Assembly: GCA_944326695.1 (NCBI GenBank)
Contig: CALVEZ010000036.1
Coordinates: 1 to 32,551, forward strand
Reading direction: 5' to 3'
From: Candidatus Bilophila faecipullorum
GTDB lineage: Bacteria; Desulfobacterota; Desulfovibrionia; Desulfovibrionales; Desulfovibrionaceae
Length of the DNA: 32,551 bases
Below, in pieces: positions 29,078-32,551 of the stretch (position 1 is the first letter of the stretch; every line of letters starts with the position of its first letter). The position numbers were made by a program, and so were the translations under genes. The notes under the pieces were generated by a model. That model was not told where the DNA came from and ran no database searches. It was given only the letters and a program-made list of their open reading frames with translations.

Positions 29078-29799
29078 TGCAGGGACAACGCGGCCTCTCG
29101 ACGAATTCCAGCGAGTACAACGCGCAGGACTTCATGATTCGCCAGATGCTCGGGCGCATCGCCACGGCGGAACCCGTGCGCGTTGTCGCCGTATCCGGCT
29201 CGGGCATCTCTCCGGTCGGCTTTGTTGACGTGCAGCCCCTCGTCAATCTCGTGACGGGCGAGCAAAAGGCACAGGAACAGAGCGTGCTCTTCAAGCTCCC
29301 GTACCTGCGCATTCAGGGCGGGAAAAACGCCCTCGTCATCGATCCGCAGCCGGGGGACATCGGCCTTGCCGTTTACGCCATGCGCGATACGGAATCGCTC
29401 AAAGAGAGCCGGGGGAAGGACGGAAACGTCAATCCGGGCTCGGCCCGTTCAATGAGCAAAGGCGATGGTTTCTATCTCGGCGGCTTTCTGAATGACGCCC
29501 CGGAACGTTATGTGCTGATCGACAATGAAGGCGTCACCATCGAAGGCGTGGCCAAGCTGACGATGCACGGTGAAACCTCCGTCCTGACGGCGGAAAGCGG
29601 CCTCACGATCAACGCCGACGTGCGCATCAACGGCAGCATAACATGGACGGGCACGGCGCAGGGCGATGGCGGCCCGGCCCGGTTCTCCGGCGGTCTCACG
29701 AACAGGGGCGGTACTGTCGAGAGCAACGGCAAAGTTTTGGAAACGCACGTACATGGCGGCGTGCAGACGGGCGGCAGCAATACGGGGCAACCGGTATGA
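29077..29799 (+). CDS. Baseplate central spike protein (Gp138 N-terminal domain, HxH tip)
   Basis: The 240-residue protein has an N-terminal OB-like domain (PVRVVAVSGSGISPVGFVDV and QPGDIGLAVYAMRDTESL, about 33-115) of the Gp138 family. A beta-helix-like repeat region follows (VTIEGVAKLTMHGETSVLTA, LTINADVRINGSITWTG) and then a C terminus THVHGGVQTGGSNTGQPV. The HxH pair near the tip is the metal-binding motif of membrane-piercing phage spikes such as those of P2 and phi92. The ATG at 29077 overlaps the previous stop. Confidence 0.85.
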   Translation: MQGQRGLSTNSSEYNAQDFMIRQMLGRIATAEPVRVVAVSGSGISPVGFVDVQPLVNLVTGEQKAQEQSVLFKLPYLRIQGGKNALVIDPQPGDIGLAVYAMRDTESLKESRGKDGNVNPGSARSMSKGDGFYLGGFLNDAPERYVLIDNEGVTIEGVAKLTMHGETSVLTAESGLTINADVRINGSITWTGTAQGDGGPARFSGGLTNRGGTVESNGKVLETHVHGGVQTGGSNTGQPV

Positions 29800-30143
29800 A
29801 CTCTTTGGCGCTTTCCGAAAAATGGGATTTGATGCTCAATGCGGGTGGCGATCTGGCCATTGTTGAGAGGACACCGCGCATCGTTCAAGATGTCGCCTCG
29901 TATGTACGCACGTTTCAGGGAGAACCGTACTACGCTCAGCAAGACGGGATACCGTACTTCATACGCGAGCTTGGTTCCCTTCCTCCCGCCGAACTCGTGC
30001 GGGCACGCTCGAATGCCCGTGCGCTTGAAGTCCCCGGCGTATCGCAGGCCAACACGCAGCTTTCCCAGCTGGACCGCCGCGCTCTGACCGGAACAATCAG
30101 CATCACCACGGAAACAGGGGAAACCGCAGATGTCGCAGTCTAG
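29796..30143 (+). CDS. Baseplate wedge protein (GPW/gp25-like)
   Basis: This 115-residue protein (MNSLALSEKWDLMLNAGGDL, ERTPRIVQDVASYVRTFQGE, YFIRELG, EVPGVSQANTQLSQLDRRAL) matches the small gp25/W group, which starts sheath polymerisation at the baseplate. ATG 29796 overlaps the previous TGA, and the C-terminal end overlaps the baseplate J gene by 14 bases. Gene order spike - gp25 - gpJ is typical of myoviruses. Confidence 0.82.
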   Translation: MNSLALSEKWDLMLNAGGDLAIVERTPRIVQDVASYVRTFQGEPYYAQQDGIPYFIRELGSLPPAELVRARSNARALEVPGVSQANTQLSQLDRRALTGTISITTETGETADVAV

Positions 30144-31383
30144 CATCGACTTTAGCGAAAACGGCCCGGTTGTACCCGATACCGCGACCGTCAGGGATGC
30201 TGTTGAAACGGACTGGCAGGCTGCCTTTGACAATCGGTTGAACCCGAACCCGGCAACGCCGCAGGGGCAGCTTATCACGTCCGAAACGGCAATCGTGCAG
30301 GACAAGAACAACCAGCTTTTGTTCCTCGCGAATATGTTCAATCCAGAGACTGCGGAGGGCATCTATCAAGACGCGCTCGCCAAAATCTACTTCCTGACCC
30401 GGCAGCCTGCACGCTCCACAGTTGTTCCGTGTGTCTGTACGGGGCTTCCCGGTACAGTCATTCCCGGCATCGGCAGCGACGCTCCGGCGCTCGCGAAAGA
30501 TGCGGACGGGAATGTTTTGATCTGCCAGACAGGGGGCACGATTCCGCAGTCCGGCAGCATCGTTTTGGAGTTCGCCTGTCAGGTTCCGGGTCCGATTGAA
30601 ATCCGGCAGGGAACCGTAACCACGATCGTGCGGACTATCCCCGGGTGGGACGCGATCACAAACGACGATGGGATCATCGGGCAAAACGTCGAGAGCCGGG
30701 CGGCATTCGAGGCTCGCCGGTACGCCAGCGTTGCAAAGAACGCCCGGAGTGTTGCCGCTGCCGTCTATGCCAATGTCGGCGATCTGGATGGCGTGCTTGA
30801 TGTCTGTGTGCGCGAGAACAAAACCAGCGCGCCGCTTGAAGTGCAGGGGGTCACGCTCAAGCCTCACTCGCTCTACGTCGCAGTCATCGGCAGCGCGGCG
30901 GATAGTGATATTGCTGAGGCAATCTATGCTCGGTGTTCCGCCGGATGTGATTACAACGGCAACACCAGCGTCACTGTGACCGATCCGGTGACCGGAGCGG
31001 TTGAGACAGTGCTCTTTGAGCGCCCGGAATCCCTCCCGGTGGGCCTTCAGGTGACCATCCGCAAAAACGCCTCGATGCCGAGCAACGTCGAGGAACTCAT
31101 CAAGGCCGCCGTTGTCGCCGAGTTCTACGGAGAAACCGTTGACGCCTGTGGAAATACAGGGCAGCGCGTGCATATCGGTGATACGGTGTATGCCAGCCGC
31201 TTTTACGCCGCCGTACTCGGAACGGGCGTCACTGACTTGGTGAGTATCGAAATCGCGGCACCCGTCGGCGAAGGCTCCCCCACATGGGGCGACTACATCA
31301 CCATCGATATGGATGAAGCCCCCACGCTCGTCTCCGATAACGTGACTGTAACTATCCTCGAAGCGAGGTCGGGCCGTGGATAA
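30130..31383 (+). CDS. Baseplate assembly protein J (gp6/gpJ-like)
   Basis: The 417-residue protein includes DTATVRDAVETDWQAAFDNR, PQGQLITSETAIVQDKNNQL, GTVTTIVRTIPGWDAITND and ESRAAFEARRYASVAKNARS with VAAAVYANVGDLDGVLDVCV. These are the recurring blocks of baseplate J-like proteins that form the wedge ring. Length is usual. GGGGAAACC precedes the ATG. It overlaps the next gene by eight bases. Confidence 0.88.
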   Translation: MSQSSIDFSENGPVVPDTATVRDAVETDWQAAFDNRLNPNPATPQGQLITSETAIVQDKNNQLLFLANMFNPETAEGIYQDALAKIYFLTRQPARSTVVPCVCTGLPGTVIPGIGSDAPALAKDADGNVLICQTGGTIPQSGSIVLEFACQVPGPIEIRQGTVTTIVRTIPGWDAITNDDGIIGQNVESRAAFEARRYASVAKNARSVAAAVYANVGDLDGVLDVCVRENKTSAPLEVQGVTLKPHSLYVAVIGSAADSDIAEAIYARCSAGCDYNGNTSVTVTDPVTGAVETVLFERPESLPVGLQVTIRKNASMPSNVEELIKAAVVAEFYGETVDACGNTGQRVHIGDTVYASRFYAAVLGTGVTDLVSIEIAAPVGEGSPTWGDYITIDMDEAPTLVSDNVTVTILEARSGRG

Positions 31384-32041
31384 CTGGCGCGAAACGATAC
31401 TTTCGCAGTACGATAACTCGGAGCGGATGCTGGCGCTCATCGAATCGATGAACGTAGCAACTGACCCCGCAGCAGATATCGCGGCGTTCTATACCGCTGT
31501 GTTTGACCCTGAAACGGCGTTCGGGTGGGGACTTGACGTATGGGGGCGCATTGTCGCTATCCCGCGTACGCTTGAAGTGAAAGCGACGAATATCAAGCCG
31601 TTTGGCTTTGCTGGGTCGAATCTGAGCAACTTCGGACACGGTCCGTTTGCTTATGAGAGCAAATCGAACACGTTCGTCCTGCAAGATAATGCATATCGCC
31701 TTTTGATCTGGATGAAGGCTGCTTCGAACGTCACTGACGGCAGCCTCCTTGACCTGAACAAGATCGTGCATTGGCTTTTCTTGGATCGCGGTCATATTGC
31801 CGTTGTGCATGTCGGAACGATGAAAATACGCTACGTCATCGGTTTCCGGCTCCAGCCGTATGAGCGAGCGCTTCTCCTGCGTGATGACGTTCCTCCGAAG
31901 CCTGCTGGCGTCGGCTATGATGTCTATCAGGTCATCCCGAAGCACACTTGGGGATTTGCCGGATCAGGCGGTCAAAACTTTAATCACGGCGTTTTCCAGC
32001 CGTACGGAGGCCCTGTCGATGCCTACTCCCTCGACGCCTAA
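31376..32041 (+). CDS. Baseplate/tail protein (DUF2612-like, gpI position)
   Basis: The 221-residue protein begins MDNWRETILSQYDNSERMLA and has AADIAAFYTAVFDPETAFGW, LDVWGRIVAIPRTLEV and LLIWMKAASNVTDGSLLDLN. The N-terminal half fits DUF2612 or gpI-type baseplate proteins that connect wedges to tail fibres. Two short similar segments, KPFGFAGSNLSNFGHGPFA and TWGFAGSGGQNFNHGVFQPY, are an internal repeat, perhaps where the fibre or a partner attaches. It overlaps the tail-fibre start by 23 bases. Confidence 0.8.
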   Translation: MDNWRETILSQYDNSERMLALIESMNVATDPAADIAAFYTAVFDPETAFGWGLDVWGRIVAIPRTLEVKATNIKPFGFAGSNLSNFGHGPFAYESKSNTFVLQDNAYRLLIWMKAASNVTDGSLLDLNKIVHWLFLDRGHIAVVHVGTMKIRYVIGFRLQPYERALLLRDDVPPKPAGVGYDVYQVIPKHTWGFAGSGGQNFNHGVFQPYGGPVDAYSLDA

Positions 32042-32551
32042 ACTCTTTCCCAATGTGCTTGGCTATGCCGCCGATGTGACAGAACTACCGGATGCCACAC
32101 CCGCGGGGCAGGGCATTCCTTCCTTTCGTGATCTTTTCCCGTTCATCACGCAGGTCGACCCGGACGCGGGCGGCGTAATGGTTGAACGCGTCTGGATGAA
32201 CGCGCTCTTCAATCTGCTCGGGCAGCACGTCTTTTTCCAGCAGTCCGGCTGTGTGTACCCATGGGAAGATTCGCTTGACTATCTTGTCGGCTGTCATGTC
32301 ATGGGGAGCGACGGGGTTGAATATCTGGCTCTGCAGGCGTCCGGCCTTGACGTACCCGGTGTGGGGGCCAAGGACCCGACAGAAGAGTCGAACCATGCCT
32401 ACTGGATTTCCCTCCCTTCCTTTGTTTCAAAAGGTGTTGTCCCTGACACCAGAAAAGTCATCGCCGGCAGCGGCCTGACAGGTGGCGGTACGCTCTCCGA
32501 GGATGTAACTCTGGCGGTCCTTACAGACAAAGTTACGGCAGCCGTAGAAAA
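32019..32551 (+). CDS. Tail fibre protein, N-terminal part (continues past window)
   Basis: The frame opens at ATG 32019, preceded by GGAGG, and stays open for 177 codons to the window end, so a stop codon is not seen. It starts MPTPSTPKLFPNVLGYAADV and includes ATPAGQGIPSFRDLFPFITQ, MVERVWMNALFNLLG and later VIAGSGLTGGGTLSEDVTLA, a pattern common near the head of tail-fibre or collar proteins. Such fibres bind the host surface. Position after the gpI-type gene supports the call; chaperone genes would be expected beyond the window. Confidence 0.75.
   Translation, partial: MPTPSTPKLFPNVLGYAADVTELPDATPAGQGIPSFRDLFPFITQVDPDAGGVMVERVWMNALFNLLGQHVFFQQSGCVYPWEDSLDYLVGCHVMGSDGVEYLALQASGLDVPGVGAKDPTEESNHAYWISLPSFVSKGVVPDTRKVIAGSGLTGGGTLSEDVTLAVLTDKVTAAVE

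Overview
The window is the late half of a Mu-like, contractile-tailed (myovirus-type) prophage in a GC-rich Gram-negative host. The Gram-negative envelope is implied by an outer-membrane spanin-like lipoprotein and a signal-peptide endonuclease. The gene style recalls prophages of Desulfovibrionaceae (Desulfovibrio/Bilophila); that host guess is inference from memory, not something the sequence proves. No integrase, transposase or phage end is visible; both ends of the window are open.

Layout. 1-551: end of the early/middle region, closing with a Mor/C-family transcription activator. 620-6281: lysis genes (M15 endopeptidase, small membrane proteins, nested spanin-like pair), then an AT-richer cassette of ParB-domain protein, TAGT-type glycosyltransferase and UDP-glucuronate decarboxylase, then both terminase subunits, nearly all overlapping start-to-stop. 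6416-8115: cargo on the opposite strand (HTH protein, unknown acidic protein, secreted endonuclease I). 8255-14558: head genes (portal with an extra C-terminal domain, MuF minor head protein, protease/scaffold, cement protein, major capsid). 14582-19278: second accessory island, holding a three-repeat type I-F-like mini-CRISPR array, a 27-codon hydrophobic ORF with a switchable leader, two-membrane-segment and unknown proteins, a BRO antirepressor and a stand-alone HSDR_N-type nuclease, mostly on the minus strand. 19471-32551: a second BRO protein, head-tail connectors, sheath, tube, tail chaperones with a programmed -1 frameshift, tape measure, baseplate and the start of a tail fibre.

Two things tie the window together. 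First, a 17-bp element (GAACCTTGTTCACGGTG, containing the dyad GAAC-CTT-GTTC) occurs four times, each time shortly before a plus-strand gene block. In three of the four copies a CATNAT hexamer follows at exactly the same distance. The first copy lies five bases after the Mor/C-like gene. I read these as the phage's activator-dependent late promoters. Copies 2 and 3 restart late transcription after the two cargo islands, as expected if cargo was inserted between late operons.

Second, the phage carries several apparent tools for phage-phage or phage-host conflict: a candidate DNA-glycosylation cassette able to make its own UDP-pentose donor, a mini-CRISPR array without cas genes, nucleases and antirepressors. 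The glycosylation cassette and the mini-array are the most interesting candidates for undescribed biology.
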